Assembly (NCBI GenBank): GCA_027063785.1
Contig: JAMORC010000017.1
Span: 1-42,013, forward strand
Direction: 5' to 3'
DNA length: 42,013 bases
DNA from: Desulfurobacteriaceae bacterium
Lineage (GTDB): Bacteria > Aquificota > Aquificia > Desulfurobacteriales > Desulfurobacteriaceae
Both the position numbers and the translations under genes were made by a program. This document shows positions 16,553 through 25,666 of this stretch, one piece after another. The number at the start of each line of letters is the position of its first letter. Position 1 is the stretch's first letter. The notes below the pieces were generated by a model. That model did not search any database. It was not told the DNA's origin and saw nothing but the letters and a program-made list of their open reading frames with translations.

Positions 16553-17961
16553 AAAGAGCGATAGTTTTTGAACTAAAGCACTTAAGTATAGAACAGCAGA
16601 TAATACTCGGATACCTCACCTACCACGCTGGAAGGCTCTGGAATCAAGCTAACTACCTTGTGAAGAACAGATTAGCAAAACCGGACTACATAGACCTATA
16701 CAACAAACTCAAGGACACATCCTTACACCTACGTTCCCTTCAGTCCCGCTCTGCTCAGATAGTCCTTGACGAACTGTCAAGAGGGTGGAAAAACTTTTTC
16801 AACTTTTTAGGAAATCCCGAAAAATTTAAAAAGAAGGGAATAAAAACCGTCAAACCACCGAGTTACGTAAATCCCGAAACACCTCACAGAGTGGTAACAT
16901 GGGACAAAACAGGATTCAAGATAGAGGGGAACAGGATAAGACTCTCACTATCAAAGAGCTTAAAAGAACACCTACTCAAGAAATTTGGATTTTCTCCTGA
17001 ATACCTGTGGATAGAGACGGGATATAAGGACTTAGAAAACCTTGAAGTTCTTAATGTTCAAGTAGTTCCGTATAAGTCCTACGGTTACGTAAGCTTTAAG
17101 ATGGTGGTAGTGTATGAAAAAGAAGTTCCAAAAGTTGAAGCCGAAGGAGATAAGGTATTAGCGATAGACTACGGAATTTCAAACTTTGCAACCTGCGTGG
17201 TAGAAGGGAATCCAGTTTCCTACATCATAGACGGTAGAGGATTAAAGACACTTCTCAGGAAAAAGCTCAAAAAGATATTTAACCTTCAAAAAAGACTTGA
17301 CAACCTTAAGAACAAAGGACTCCTGACGATTCAGTTAGAGAGGAAACTCCACAAACTTTGGAAAAGCGTTAAGAACCTTTTAAGGGACTACGCACACAAA
17401 GTAAGCAGTCTCATAGCAAAACTTGCGGTTTTAAACAACGTCAAGACGGTAGTGATAGGGAAAGTTCAAGAGTCAAAGAACAAAGAGAACAATCTACCTG
17501 ACCTTGTGAATCAGATGTTCAAGCTGTTACCTCACGGGAAAGTAACGGAATACTTGACATACAAGCTTAAAGAGTTAGGGATAGAAGTTAAGCTGATAGA
17601 CGAGAGTTATACTTCCGTTACCGACTCCTGCGATAGAGAAGCGGGAGTTAAAAAGAAAAGTAAGGGTAACGGAAGGAGGATAAAGAGGGGACTTTTCCTG
17701 TCTCCGATAAAAGGACTCGTTAATGCGGACGTTAACGGAGCGAGGAACATTTTGAGAAAGTTCAAGAAGAAATGGTTTGACCTTGTAACGGGACTCAAAA
17801 AAGTGGTCAGGGTAAGAATTTACGAGTTAAACGAAGGTATCTCCGAATCTCTGCTGTATGCAGGGATAGGAGTAGAGGGTGGCGTGAACCCGCCCGGAGG
17901 GATAAGGGTAGGGGTAACCTACCAAGCTCCCTCAGAAGCCTACGACTTTAGTCGTAGGTAG
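16537..17961 (+). CDS. tnpB: RNA-guided endonuclease TnpB (IS605 OrfB) with atypical RuvC site
   Basis: 474 residues. The first RuvC aspartate is Asp211 (LAIDYGISN) and the last is Asp398 (LVNADVNGARNIL). At the usual position of the catalytic glutamate the sequence is TVVIGKVQ (Gly308), not IED. A glutamate occurs later in LIDESYTS (Glu356). The CxxC zinc finger normally between these motifs is absent; a single Cys365 remains, with KSKGNGRRIKRGLF in its place. This matches TnpB subgroups described with a rearranged active site. The final codons run through the right-end hairpin, so coding sequence, IS end and guide-RNA scaffold overlap. Confidence 0.93.
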   Translation: MSRKVKRAIVFELKHLSIEQQIILGYLTYHAGRLWNQANYLVKNRLAKPDYIDLYNKLKDTSLHLRSLQSRSAQIVLDELSRGWKNFFNFLGNPEKFKKKGIKTVKPPSYVNPETPHRVVTWDKTGFKIEGNRIRLSLSKSLKEHLLKKFGFSPEYLWIETGYKDLENLEVLNVQVVPYKSYGYVSFKMVVVYEKEVPKVEAEGDKVLAIDYGISNFATCVVEGNPVSYIIDGRGLKTLLRKKLKKIFNLQKRLDNLKNKGLLTIQLERKLHKLWKSVKNLLRDYAHKVSSLIAKLAVLNNVKTVVIGKVQESKNKENNLPDLVNQMFKLLPHGKVTEYLTYKLKELGIEVKLIDESYTSVTDSCDREAGVKKKSKGNGRRIKRGLFLSPIKGLVNADVNGARNILRKFKKKWFDLVTGLKKVVRVRIYELNEGISESLLYAGIGVEGGVNPPGGIRVGVTYQAPSEAYDFSRR

Positions 17962-17970
17962 TTCACTTCA
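17860..17970 (+). ncRNA. Candidate omega-RNA (TnpB guide RNA) at the IS right end
   Basis: TnpB guide RNAs come from the 3' end of tnpB and the element's right end. Three hairpins occur in order here: GGCG/CGCC near 17881-17894, GGTAGG/CCTACC (17907-17912 with 17918-17923), and CCTACGAC/GTCGTAGG (17939-17958). The guide segment would be the flanking DNA just past the right end, i.e. the 3' end of the chemoreceptor gene. Boundaries are estimated. Confidence 0.42.
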
Positions 17971-17980
17971 AACCGGCTGA

Positions 17981-20674
17981 CTACACGCGGAACTTTGAAA
18001 GCTGTTCCTCAAGTTCCTCTATCCTTTCGGCCAACTTCTTTATGCTCTCTGCAACTTCCGAAAGTTTCTCCATGTTCTCCCTTGCCATTTTCGAAACACT
18101 TCGAATAGAGTCCGCCACTTCCCGTGCCGAAACAGAACTTTCCCTGGCTTCCGACGAAATATCGGATACGAACTTCTCGATTTTGTTCATAGCCTCTTTT
18201 ATTTCACCGAAAGTCGTAAAGATCTCTTCCAGAACCCTGCTTCTAATATCGGCGTTTATATTTTCGATTACTTCCCTTATCTGTTCGGTGGCTTTTGCCG
18301 TTTTTTCCGCCAGCTTCCTCACCTCATCGGCAACAACGGCAAATCCCCTTCCCGCCTCTCCTGCCCTTGCAGCTTCGATGGCAGCATTAAGTGCAAGGAG
18401 ATTTGTCTGTTCGGCAATTTGAAGTATAAGCCCGACGATGGAGTAAAGCTCTTTTGTTCTTTTATCTATAGTATCCTTTATTTCCTGAAGCTGTTCTTCG
18501 GAACTAATCACATTCTCCGTAGTCCTGTAAGCCAGCTCGTTGAGTTCTTCCATCGATTCGGCAAGTTTCTGTACATCTCCGGCAAAGGATTCAACAGAAG
18601 AAGAAGCCTTTTCCGTATCTTCTGTTTGACGGGATATTTTCTCGACAACATCAGAAAGGTTGTTAACACGCCTGTCAAGTTCTTTAACCGCCTCATCGAG
18701 AGTTTTTATTGAATATCCTATGGATTCCCTTAAGGATTTTATTCCTTCGTTAAAGGAAGTAGCTATTTCCTTCAACTCCCCTTTAAGATGTCTTTCATCC
18801 ATTTCTACCAGGAGATTTCCCCTCTCCAGCTCCTTCGTGGCACTTGCTACCATTCTTTTTATAGTAACCAAGGTAGAACGTATAGCAAGAAGAGATTCTT
18901 TGAGTTTTGAAAGCGAACCGATAAACTTACCGTCATCCAGATCTGCCTTTAGGTTACCGTTTTCAAGCTCCTGTATGAATGAGTCAACTTCGCTTATCAC
19001 CGACTTCATAGTCCTCCTGAACTCGTTGGCCGCTGCTGCAAGCTTCCTCAGCTCTCCCGAAAAGGCAGTTTCGTCGATGTTTCTGTCAATGTCGGCCGCC
19101 CTAAGCATTTCCGATATCGTTTCAACAGCCCGCTTTACCTTGTTTGAGGCATCGTTGAGGTTTTTAATGATCTCAGAAAGGTCTCCCGGCAGTACGGAGG
19201 GATCGTAGCTTTCAAACTTACCCTCTTTCAGGTCGGCAGAAATCTCGTCCATCATTGATGCCAGTTTCTTGAAGTTTTCAACAATTCTGCCGAGTCCTTC
19301 GGCTATCCTTTTATAGCCTCCGCTGAACTCTTCGGGGTTTATGTTAATGGTGAGGATGCCTTTCGAAAGACTGTCTGTAACCCTATCCAGCTCTTCCATA
19401 AAGAGCTTAATGTTCTTGACAACTCTCTCGGCGTTAGCCCCGAGTTCTTCAAGCTCCCCGACAAAAATCTCCTTCTTTATAAGGTTTCCCGACAGCTTTC
19501 CTTCGGCCAGCTTTGCAAAAATAGCGTCTATCTGCATAAGTATTGATTTAAATAAGTCAACAAGTTCTACAACCCCTCTCTGAATATCTCCGAACTCGTT
19601 TTTCGGGAATTCCTTTTTCTCTACGCGGAAAATGCCCCTCTTCAGCCTACCCAGGACTTCTTCTATCTCCCTGAGGGAAGTGCGAATCTCTCTTCTTATC
19701 AGAACGAGTGAGGGGAGTGAAACAAGTAGCATAACGCCCAAAACGGCCAGGTTAACAAGACTAATGACGGCAGATTTGTAAACTGCACTTGCCGCGGAAT
19801 TCATCCGGTCAAGCAAAGAAGCCTGAAGGTCTTTAACTACTTTCAGTAAATCGGTATAAACCTGGAAAACTTCCAGGGGTTCTGTGTAAGAAAGCTCTTC
19901 AAAATTCCTGTTCTGAATGAGCTTCCTGATTCTTTCTATCTGCTTGAATTCCGGAGCCGACTTGATGGAAGTCACCAGATCCCTGGCAGAGGGAATAGCC
20001 GTTTCCTCGTAAAGCCTTTCAAAAACTGATTCTTCTCCCCTCGTGACTCCAAAAGCAATAAGGAGAGATTGAGAAACTTCTCCCTTTCTCGCCTGAGCCG
20101 TTATGCTCGATGCAAGGGCCCTTTCAACGCCGATCCGGTCTTTTAAGCGAAGGAAGGATTCAAGGGCTATTATGGATTCCTTCAAGTAAGTGCCCTTTAG
20201 TTTTTTTGCAGTTCCCTCTTCGATAAAGGAATCAATAATTTCATCAACCAGGTTGGTGTATCTTTTAAGGACTTCCAGGGGAGGGAGTTCTCCTCTGTCA
20301 ACCTCTTCTCTCAAGCTCATAAGGATTGCTTTCAGTTCTTCTAAATTTACGTTGAGATGTCTTCTGTCGATGGAATCTTTTACCTTTTTCAGATCGATAA
20401 GGACTTTTTTTCGCTGTTTTTCAAGTTTTTCGTAAACGGGTAGGTTTTTGTTTCCTCCCTGAGAGATAAATACCGTTGATAAACCCCTTTCCACGGCAAG
20501 CTCATGCAGAAGGTCAGAGATTACCTCAAGGACCGGTATCGATTCTCGAAGCTCTCTGGCCGGCAGGTACTTCCCCCGAAATACATCTTTCCCGAGAACT
20601 ACTAAAGTGAAAAGCGAAAACAAAATAGCCGTGATAATAAGGGCAAGCTGGAAGGAAACTCTCCTAAACCCCAT
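17981..20674 (-). CDS. Methyl-accepting chemotaxis protein with NIT sensor and HAMP-like repeat array
   Basis: 897 residues. Membrane segment 1 is about 7-28, and membrane segment 2 about 300-325. The periplasmic part (about 45-290) begins with [17 protein letters not shown], the signature of the NIT (nitrate/nitrite-sensing type) domain. From about 330 to 690 there are about seven helical repeats with HAMP-like spacing, each with a pattern like LxxGxL...F.GEL..L...N. The cytoplasmic signalling domain (about 690-890) has the conserved hairpin tip [20 protein letters not shown], then [14 protein letters not shown]. No C-terminal CheR/CheB pentapeptide is present. No other chemotaxis genes are nearby. 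The IS element lies just beyond its 3' end. Confidence 0.92.
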   Translation of the reverse strand: MGFRRVSFQLALIITAILFSLFTLVVLGKDVFRGKYLPARELRESIPVLEVISDLLHELAVERGLSTVFISQGGNKNLPVYEKLEKQRKKVLIDLKKVKDSIDRRHLNVNLEELKAILMSLREEVDRGELPPLEVLKRYTNLVDEIIDSFIEEGTAKKLKGTYLKESIIALESFLRLKDRIGVERALASSITAQARKGEVSQSLLIAFGVTRGEESVFERLYEETAIPSARDLVTSIKSAPEFKQIERIRKLIQNRNFEELSYTEPLEVFQVYTDLLKVVKDLQASLLDRMNSAASAVYKSAVISLVNLAVLGVMLLVSLPSLVLIRREIRTSLREIEEVLGRLKRGIFRVEKKEFPKNEFGDIQRGVVELVDLFKSILMQIDAIFAKLAEGKLSGNLIKKEIFVGELEELGANAERVVKNIKLFMEELDRVTDSLSKGILTININPEEFSGGYKRIAEGLGRIVENFKKLASMMDEISADLKEGKFESYDPSVLPGDLSEIIKNLNDASNKVKRAVETISEMLRAADIDRNIDETAFSGELRKLAAAANEFRRTMKSVISEVDSFIQELENGNLKADLDDGKFIGSLSKLKESLLAIRSTLVTIKRMVASATKELERGNLLVEMDERHLKGELKEIATSFNEGIKSLRESIGYSIKTLDEAVKELDRRVNNLSDVVEKISRQTEDTEKASSSVESFAGDVQKLAESMEELNELAYRTTENVISSEEQLQEIKDTIDKRTKELYSIVGLILQIAEQTNLLALNAAIEAARAGEAGRGFAVVADEVRKLAEKTAKATEQIREVIENINADIRSRVLEEIFTTFGEIKEAMNKIEKFVSDISSEARESSVSAREVADSIRSVSKMARENMEKLSEVAESIKKLAERIEELEEQLSKFRV

Positions 20675-20717
20675 TACTCTTACTCCCCCAAAAATTCAAT
20701 GAGAAATTTAATAAAAA

Positions 20718-20746
20718 ATTAAATCAGACTTTATCATTTAAATCAA
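20718..20746 (-). promoter_or_regulatory. Possible sigma-70 promoter of the chemoreceptor gene
   Basis: On the minus strand TTGATT (20746-20741), 17 bases, then TTTAAT (20723-20718). It lies about 44 bases before the start codon in an A/T-rich region. A flagellar-type sigma-28 promoter was looked for and not found. Confidence 0.4.
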
Positions 20747-20881
20747 GATATTTTTTAGTTTTATTGAAATACATAAGATCCATAATGTTGTAGGGTGCTC
20801 TGTTCTTTGAGAGCCGGTCGGGCTTCTGCTTTTTTAAGGCACGTGAACACGGCTTTGCTATGTATTGAACTCGAACACAAG

Positions 20882-20910
20882 TTGACAGGAGTTAGGAGGA
20901 AGCTTATATT
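20882..20910 (+). promoter_or_regulatory. Sigma-70 promoter of tRNA-Leu(GAG)
   Basis: TTGACA (20882-20887), a 17-base spacer, then TATATT (20905-20910). Predicted start near 20917, eight bases before the mature tRNA. Confidence 0.75.
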
Positions 20911-20924
20911 ATGCATCGTCCGTT

Positions 20925-21011
20925 GCGGGAGTGGCGGAATCGGCAGACGCGCCGTCTTGAGGGGGCGGTGCCCTTACGGGCGTGCGGGTTCAAATCCCGC
21001 CTCCCGCACCA
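20925..21011 (+). tRNA. tRNA-Leu (anticodon GAG)
   Basis: 87 bases including an encoded CCA. The acceptor stem GCGGGAG pairs with CTCCCGC. The anticodon stem CCGTC/GGCGG encloses loop TTGAGGG, giving anticodon GAG, which reads CUC and CUU. A long variable arm (GCCC TTAC GGGC) shows a class II tRNA, and the T-arm GCGGG-TTCAAAT-CCCGC is perfect. It ends 4 bases before the stop of the convergent potassium channel gene. Confidence 0.95.
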
Positions 21012-21015
21012 CTAA

Positions 21016-22071
21016 TCAATCTTTCTTCTCTCCCGATACCAGTTTTCTCAGCTTTTCCGCCTGTTCTTTCGTTCCGATGATTATGAGAGAATCCCCCTCC
21101 AGAACCATTGTCGTCGAAGTCGGGTTAAGTATAAAAGAACCGTCCTCTCTCCTTATTCCTATCACAATGACGCCGGTTTTCTTCGGTATATCAAGCTCCT
21201 TTAAGAGTTTTCCGTGAAACGGAGATCCTTTGGGAACTACCACCTCCTCAAGCCTGAGGTCGATTTCACCGTGGTGCGTAACGATGTCGAGGAAGCTGAC
21301 GACGCTGGGCCTTATAGCCAGCGATGCCATTCTTAGTCCGCCTATGACGTTGGGGAGTATGACTTCGGAAGCTCCGGCCCGTTTCAGCTTGAGTATGTTT
21401 TCCTCCCTGTTCGCCCTCGCTACTATCCTGAGTTTCGGGTTGAGGTTCTTTGCAGAGAGAGTTATAAACAGGTTATCCGCATCATCCGCCGTAGCAACTA
21501 TCATGTTTGAAGCGGACTTCACTCCCGCCTTTATAAGTGTCTCATCCTGAGTGGCATCACCGTGGATGTAGATGAGATCGGGATAGTTTTCCTTAACTTC
21601 CTCAATTTTCGATTCATCCTTCTCAATGACGACAAAGGGTACCTTTTCCTTAATAAGTTCCTTTATTGCCGCCTGCCCCGTTCTGCCCAATCCGCAGACG
21701 ATTGTGTGGTTTTTCATCCTCGATACCATCTTTTCCATCCTCTTTACCGTAAAGAATTTCCTGATTTCTCCCTCAAAGAGCATAGCAGCAACTGCTGAAA
21801 CACCGTAGGCGAAAACGGCAAAGGCAAATACGATGAAAACCATTGTAAAAGCCCTGCCGGCAGGAGAAAGGGGGTGAATCTCACCGTAACCCACAGTGGA
21901 AATGGTTATTACGACGTGCCAGAGGGAATCAAACCAGCTCCACCCCTCTATTAACTTTATCCCGGTGGTTGCGAAAATTACTAAGAAGATAAGAGTTGAT
22001 AGAATTAAGACGAACTTTCTGATCGTATGGTTCTGAATTGCAGTTCTCTTTCCAAATGAGAATCTGTACAT
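21016..22071 (-). CDS. Two-TM potassium channel with RCK/TrkA domains
   Basis: 351 residues. Membrane helix 1 is about 18-40, the pore with selectivity filter TVGYGE is at 59-64, and membrane helix 2 about 72-98. The RCK_N (TrkA_N) domain starts at IVCGLGRTGQAAI (about 119), with VIEKDESK and HGDATQDETL as nucleotide or ligand-binding loops. The RCK_C (TrkA_C) domain covers about 265-345 (VPKGSPFHGKLLKELDI). The architecture is that of MthK-like channels gated by calcium or nucleotide. It diverges from the RusA-like gene with only 28 bases between. Confidence 0.93.
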   Translation of the reverse strand: MYRFSFGKRTAIQNHTIRKFVLILSTLIFLVIFATTGIKLIEGWSWFDSLWHVVITISTVGYGEIHPLSPAGRAFTMVFIVFAFAVFAYGVSAVAAMLFEGEIRKFFTVKRMEKMVSRMKNHTIVCGLGRTGQAAIKELIKEKVPFVVIEKDESKIEEVKENYPDLIYIHGDATQDETLIKAGVKSASNMIVATADDADNLFITLSAKNLNPKLRIVARANREENILKLKRAGASEVILPNVIGGLRMASLAIRPSVVSFLDIVTHHGEIDLRLEEVVVPKGSPFHGKLLKELDIPKKTGVIVIGIRREDGSFILNPTSTTMVLEGDSLIIIGTKEQAEKLRKLVSGEKKD

Positions 22072-22099
22072 GGCCTTTCAAGTTTAGCAGGAGTTAAAG

Positions 22100-22606
22100 G
22101 TGAAGTTCAAGTTCTTTTTTGTAGGGAAAATCCCGAGCAAGGCAAACTATAAAAAGATATCCCACAGGAGGATAAACGGGGAAATTAAGCCCTTTATAAT
22201 AAACAACCCGGAAGTCCTGAGGGCGCAGAACGAGGCACTTTGGCAGCTTCACATCCAGAAAATAGATTACGGGCTTGAGAACTTTCCCATTAAGAAACCG
22301 GTAAAGATCTCGCTGACCTTTTACCTGAAAGGGAGGGTTAAGCAGAGGGATATAGACAACGCGGAGAAGTTTGTCGGAGACATTCTCGAAAAGGGAGGAG
22401 TGCTTAAAAGGGATTCCCTCATATACCGAAAAGAACTGGTCGAGAAAAGGATAGGAATTAAAGGACTTGAAGAGATTATAGCGGTGGAAATTGAGGAACT
22501 CCCTCCCCAAACGGTTGAGGAGATGGAAAGGGGCAGGCCGGACTTCCCTAAAGAGCTGATTAATTTTCTCAAAAAGCTAAAAGTGGAGATACCGGATGAA
22601 AGTTGA
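22100..22606 (+). CDS. RusA-like Holliday junction resolvase family protein
   Basis: 168 residues from a GTG, with CAGGAG about 6 bases upstream. The RusA fold is suggested by IPSKANYKK near the N-terminus and the acidic cluster KQRDIDNAEKFVGDIL with RDSLI (about 79-107), which supplies the metal-binding aspartates of RusA. RusA resolves four-way DNA junctions; the family is common in phages but also occurs in chromosomes. A C-terminal extension of about 45 residues (from LPPQTVEEMERG) is unlike short RusA proteins. It overlaps the next gene by 11 bases. Confidence 0.75.
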   Translation: MKFKFFFVGKIPSKANYKKISHRRINGEIKPFIINNPEVLRAQNEALWQLHIQKIDYGLENFPIKKPVKISLTFYLKGRVKQRDIDNAEKFVGDILEKGGVLKRDSLIYRKELVEKRIGIKGLEEIIAVEIEELPPQTVEEMERGRPDFPKELINFLKKLKVEIPDES

Positions 22607-24164
22607 AGTGGCGGTAAGAGTTCCCCTCGAAAGAGAGCTTAAGGAGGTTTTGGAAGAACTCGGAATAACCGAGTTTCGGGTTATAAGGAAGTCTATAGAT
22701 GCCAGGAAGAGCCCCGTTTTTGTTTACAAAGTAGTTGTAGACCTTCCGGAGGAAAAGGCAAAAGAGCTTATAGAAAAGGGAACGGCAGTCCCTTACAGGC
22801 CGGTTGAACCCCTTACCATTCCGAAAGCCCGTTCGAGCAAGAAAGTACTCGTAGTCGGCAGCGGTCCGGCAGGCCTTTTCTCTGCCCTCGTTCTTTCGCA
22901 GGCCGGTCTAAAAGTCATCGTCGTAGAGAGGGGAAAACCCGTTGAGGAAAGGGAAAAGGACGTTGCCCTTTTCTGGAAAGAGAGGGTGCTCGATGAGAAT
23001 TCCAACGTTCAGTTCGGAGAAGGGGGAGCGGGAACATTTTCAGACGGTAAACTGACAACGAGGGTGAAAGATAAGAAGAAGCACTTTGTTTTTAAAGTTC
23101 TCGTTGAATGCGGTGCCCCTCCGGAAATACTCTACTTGAACCGTCCTCACGTGGGAACCGACAGGTTAAAAATCGTAGTCAGGAACCTCAGGGAAAAACT
23201 TAAGTCAATGGGGGTTGAGTTTCGGTTTTCGACGCTGTTCAAAGGACTAAACGTAGAGAATGGAAGGGTAACTTCTGTTCTCCTTAAAGACCTCAAGACG
23301 GAAAGGGAAATGCTGGAGGAGTTTGACTATATCTTCCTGGCCGTAGGGAACAGTGCCAGGGATACGTTTCTAACCCTTTCAAAATCGGGAATTAAGCTCG
23401 AGGCAAAGCCCTTTGCCGTAGGGCTCAGGGTTATCCACAGGCAGAGGACGATAAACAGGATACAGTACGGTAGGAAGTGGTTTAAACATCCGAAACTTCC
23501 GCCCGCAGAGTACGCATTCACGTATAGGGGAAAGGGCAGGAACGTCTATTCATTCTGTATGTGCCCCGGAGGCTATGTAATTTGCGCCTCATCTGAAAAA
23601 GAATCCGTCGTCACCAACGGGATGAGTAACTATGCAAGGGACAGCGGTTACGCTAACAGCGCAATTGTCGTTCAAGTTTTCCCGGAAGATTTTGAAAACG
23701 ATCCTTTTAAGGCAGTGGAGTTCCAGAGGGCGCTTGAAAGGGCAGCTTTCGTGATGGGAGGCAGTAACTACACAATGCCAGCCCAGAGGGTTGTCGATTT
23801 CCTGGAAGGAAGAAGTTCAACCGAACTGATTGAGGGCGGTTACATACCGGAAATTAAAAGCGCAAGGCTCGACAGGCTTTTGCCCGGGGAAATCACCGGA
23901 GCTTTAAGGAAAGCTTTTCTCTACTGGAAAGAGAAAATTCCCTTCTTCGTGCCGGCCAATGCAACCTTGGTCGGTGTTGAGACAAGAACTTCCTCTCCCG
24001 TTAGAATCGTAAGGAAGGAAGACTACACCTCCGTTTCGGCCGATAACCTCTATCCGATAGGAGAAGGAGCCGGCTACGCCGGCGGTATAACCAGTTCCGC
24101 CATAGATGGAATTAACGCCGCGATGTCGCTCCTTGAGAGGATTAATCATGAAAAGGTTTTCTGA
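22596..24164 (+). CDS. FAD-dependent dehydrogenase (COG2509-type)
   Basis: 522 residues. An N-terminal segment of about 80 residues (VAVRVPLERELKEVLEELG) precedes the FAD-binding Rossmann motif VLVVGSGPAGLFSALVLSQA (about 84-103) and VVERG. Then come NVQFGEGGAGTFSDGKLTTR and later FDYIFLAVGNSARDTF. The C-terminus has IGEGAGYAGGITSSAIDGI, the second FAD contact. This pattern matches the uncharacterised dehydrogenases of COG2509; substrate unknown. It starts inside the RusA-like gene and is followed by a BASS transporter that starts inside its end. Confidence 0.88.
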   Translation: MKVEVAVRVPLERELKEVLEELGITEFRVIRKSIDARKSPVFVYKVVVDLPEEKAKELIEKGTAVPYRPVEPLTIPKARSSKKVLVVGSGPAGLFSALVLSQAGLKVIVVERGKPVEEREKDVALFWKERVLDENSNVQFGEGGAGTFSDGKLTTRVKDKKKHFVFKVLVECGAPPEILYLNRPHVGTDRLKIVVRNLREKLKSMGVEFRFSTLFKGLNVENGRVTSVLLKDLKTEREMLEEFDYIFLAVGNSARDTFLTLSKSGIKLEAKPFAVGLRVIHRQRTINRIQYGRKWFKHPKLPPAEYAFTYRGKGRNVYSFCMCPGGYVICASSEKESVVTNGMSNYARDSGYANSAIVVQVFPEDFENDPFKAVEFQRALERAAFVMGGSNYTMPAQRVVDFLEGRSSTELIEGGYIPEIKSARLDRLLPGEITGALRKAFLYWKEKIPFFVPANATLVGVETRTSSPVRIVRKEDYTSVSADNLYPIGEGAGYAGGITSSAIDGINAAMSLLERINHEKVF

Positions 24165-25080
24165 TTTGCTGTGGCTTTGGACGCTCCTGATAGTCCCTTT
24201 CGGGCTTAAGTTTCCTTCCCTTTTCTTACCGTTCAAGCCTGTTATAAAGCCTCTTCTGGGGAGTGTTATACTGGCCATGGGGCTGACGCTGAAGCTGGAG
24301 GATTTCAAAGCGGTCATACTGAAACCGTCGACAGTAATTGTCGGTATACTCACCCAGTACTCCGTCATGCCCTTCCTGGGATTTGTTACCGGATACCTGC
24401 TCTACGGACAGGAGTTCAAGGAATTCCTGGCCGGACAGGTACTGACAGGCTCGTGTCCAACGGGCGTTGTCTCAAACGTTTACAACTTCCTGGCAGGAAC
24501 AAACGTGGCCCTTTCGCTCTCCCTATCCGGAGTTAACACCTTTATCTCTCCCGTTCTAACTCCCGTTCTTACAAAGGTTTTTACTTATAAGGTTGTAACG
24601 GTAGATGCTGGAAAGCTATTCCTCGACATGGTACAGGTAACCCTCCTGCCCGTTGCGGCAGGCATAGCCGTGAACAGCCTTTTTCCGGAAAGAGTGGAAA
24701 GGTTAAAGGGATGGCTTCCCGCTTACTCTACCGCAGCCGTGGTCTTAATCGTCGGTTTCGTGGTCGCCGCGGGTCACGGGAAGATAGCAAGCCTGCCGGG
24801 GAAAGCTTTCTTCCTGCTGATACTGGCTTCCCTGATCCACCTTCTGCTCGGTTTCTGGTTCGGATACGTAATACCGAGGATATTGGGAGTTCCTCAAAAA
24901 GAGCGAATAACGATATCCATAGAAACGGCGATGCAGAATTCGGGCTTGGCCACCGTCCTGGCAATTTCCCAGTGGGGACCTTTGGCAGCCCTGCCGGCCG
25001 TTACCTACAGCGTCGTTCAGAACCTTGTAGGTCCTTTTGTGGTGAAGCTTTTCAGGTGGCTTATGGCTTCTAAAGCCTGA
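24148..25080 (+). CDS. Bile acid:sodium symporter (BASS) family transporter
   Basis: 310 residues with about nine or ten hydrophobic segments. The BASS signatures are LTGSCPTGVVSNVYNFLAG in the first half and ISIETAMQNSGLATVLA in the second; both line the sodium/substrate site. Family members move bile acids, pyruvate, pantoate or other organic anions with sodium, so the substrate is open. I use the ATG at 24148 with GAGAGG upstream; longer readings overlap the FAD gene. It overlaps the convergent yedF end by 11 bases. Confidence 0.88.
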   Translation: MKRFSDLLWLWTLLIVPFGLKFPSLFLPFKPVIKPLLGSVILAMGLTLKLEDFKAVILKPSTVIVGILTQYSVMPFLGFVTGYLLYGQEFKEFLAGQVLTGSCPTGVVSNVYNFLAGTNVALSLSLSGVNTFISPVLTPVLTKVFTYKVVTVDAGKLFLDMVQVTLLPVAAGIAVNSLFPERVERLKGWLPAYSTAAVVLIVGFVVAAGHGKIASLPGKAFFLLILASLIHLLLGFWFGYVIPRILGVPQKERITISIETAMQNSGLATVLAISQWGPLAALPAVTYSVVQNLVGPFVVKLFRWLMASKA

Positions 25081-25666
25081 TAACCGAGTCGGCGTTAACG
25101 AGGGTCTGCACCACATCGTATGCGTTCGACGCCACGCCTACCTCAAGCTCTTCGAGTAGGCCGAAGTAATCCAAGCACGTTCCGCAACAGATGACCTTAC
25201 ACCCCTTTTCTGACAGCGACTTGAGTGCGGAAAGAATTTCCTCGTCACCTCCCCTACAGGCAAGCTTCACTGCCGTGTTGATGAGAACGACTGCAGAGGG
25301 AAGAGGACCCGCATTTAAAAAGGTCTTTATGAAACCCTTAATGAGTATCTTACCCAGTTCCGGATCTTCGCCGACTGTCGATGAGGCTATAAGGACCACC
25401 ACGTTTTTTTTCCTGTTCGGGCTTTCTTCTTCTTTTTCCGCCCTTGATACTGATTTCCCTTTTGTTATTATGATCCTGAAAAGGCTTCCTTCCTCCTTAA
25501 CTTCAACAGAACACCCGACCTTTTCGGCAAACCTTTTCACATTTTCCCTTGAAGCTTTGTTATCAACGATAACTTCTACCTGCCCGCTCTCCAGCGACTC
25601 TAAAGCTTCTTTCGTCTTTAAAACAGGAATCGGACAGGCAAGTCCCCTGCAGTCAACTATTTTCAC
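25070..25666 (-). CDS. yedF: YedF-type TusA-DsrE fusion, sulfurtransferase-like protein
   Basis: 198 residues. The N-terminal TusA/SirA domain (about 1-70) has the sulfur-carrying CPIP motif (Cys11, in CRGLACPIPVLKTKEAL). The C-terminal DsrE-like domain (about 88-198) contains CKVICCGTCLDYFGL and ends in VASNAYDVVQTLVNADSVI. This architecture matches the YedF family linked by genome context to selenium metabolism; no selD or selA is in this window, so that link is inference. Last gene of the leuS-lptE operon direction. Its start overlaps the small gene upstream by 14 bases. Confidence 0.88.
   Translation of the reverse strand: MKIVDCRGLACPIPVLKTKEALESLESGQVEVIVDNKASRENVKRFAEKVGCSVEVKEEGSLFRIIITKGKSVSRAEKEEESPNRKKNVVVLIASSTVGEDPELGKILIKGFIKTFLNAGPLPSAVVLINTAVKLACRGGDEEILSALKSLSEKGCKVICCGTCLDYFGLLEELEVGVASNAYDVVQTLVNADSVIRL

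Larger units (their letters stand above)
16050..17975 (+). mobile_element. IS200/IS605-type insertion sequence carrying tnpA and tnpB
   Basis: Both genes appear complete and overlap. The left side has a hairpin at 16099-16116 (ACACCC / GGGTGT) and GGGCT...AGCCC arms (16060-16097). The right side has the hairpin CCTACGAC-TTTA-GTCGTAGG (17939-17958) followed by TAGTTCACTTCAA. IS200/IS605 elements move as single strands with subterminal hairpins and no terminal inverted repeats, as seen here. The right end is within about 10 bases of 17970; the left end is only bracketed between about 16015 and 16098. It sits between the uvrA start and the end of the chemoreceptor gene. Confidence 0.82.

Noticed and set aside
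20674-20924. Flagellar sigma-28 promoter for the chemoreceptor
   Set aside because: A TAAAG element is present on the minus strand, but no GCCGATAA-like -10 follows at 11 bases; a sigma-70-like pair fits better.
20795-21217. 140-codon plus-strand frame across tRNA-Leu(GAG)
   Set aside because: It is read through the tRNA and its promoter and antisense to the potassium channel gene.
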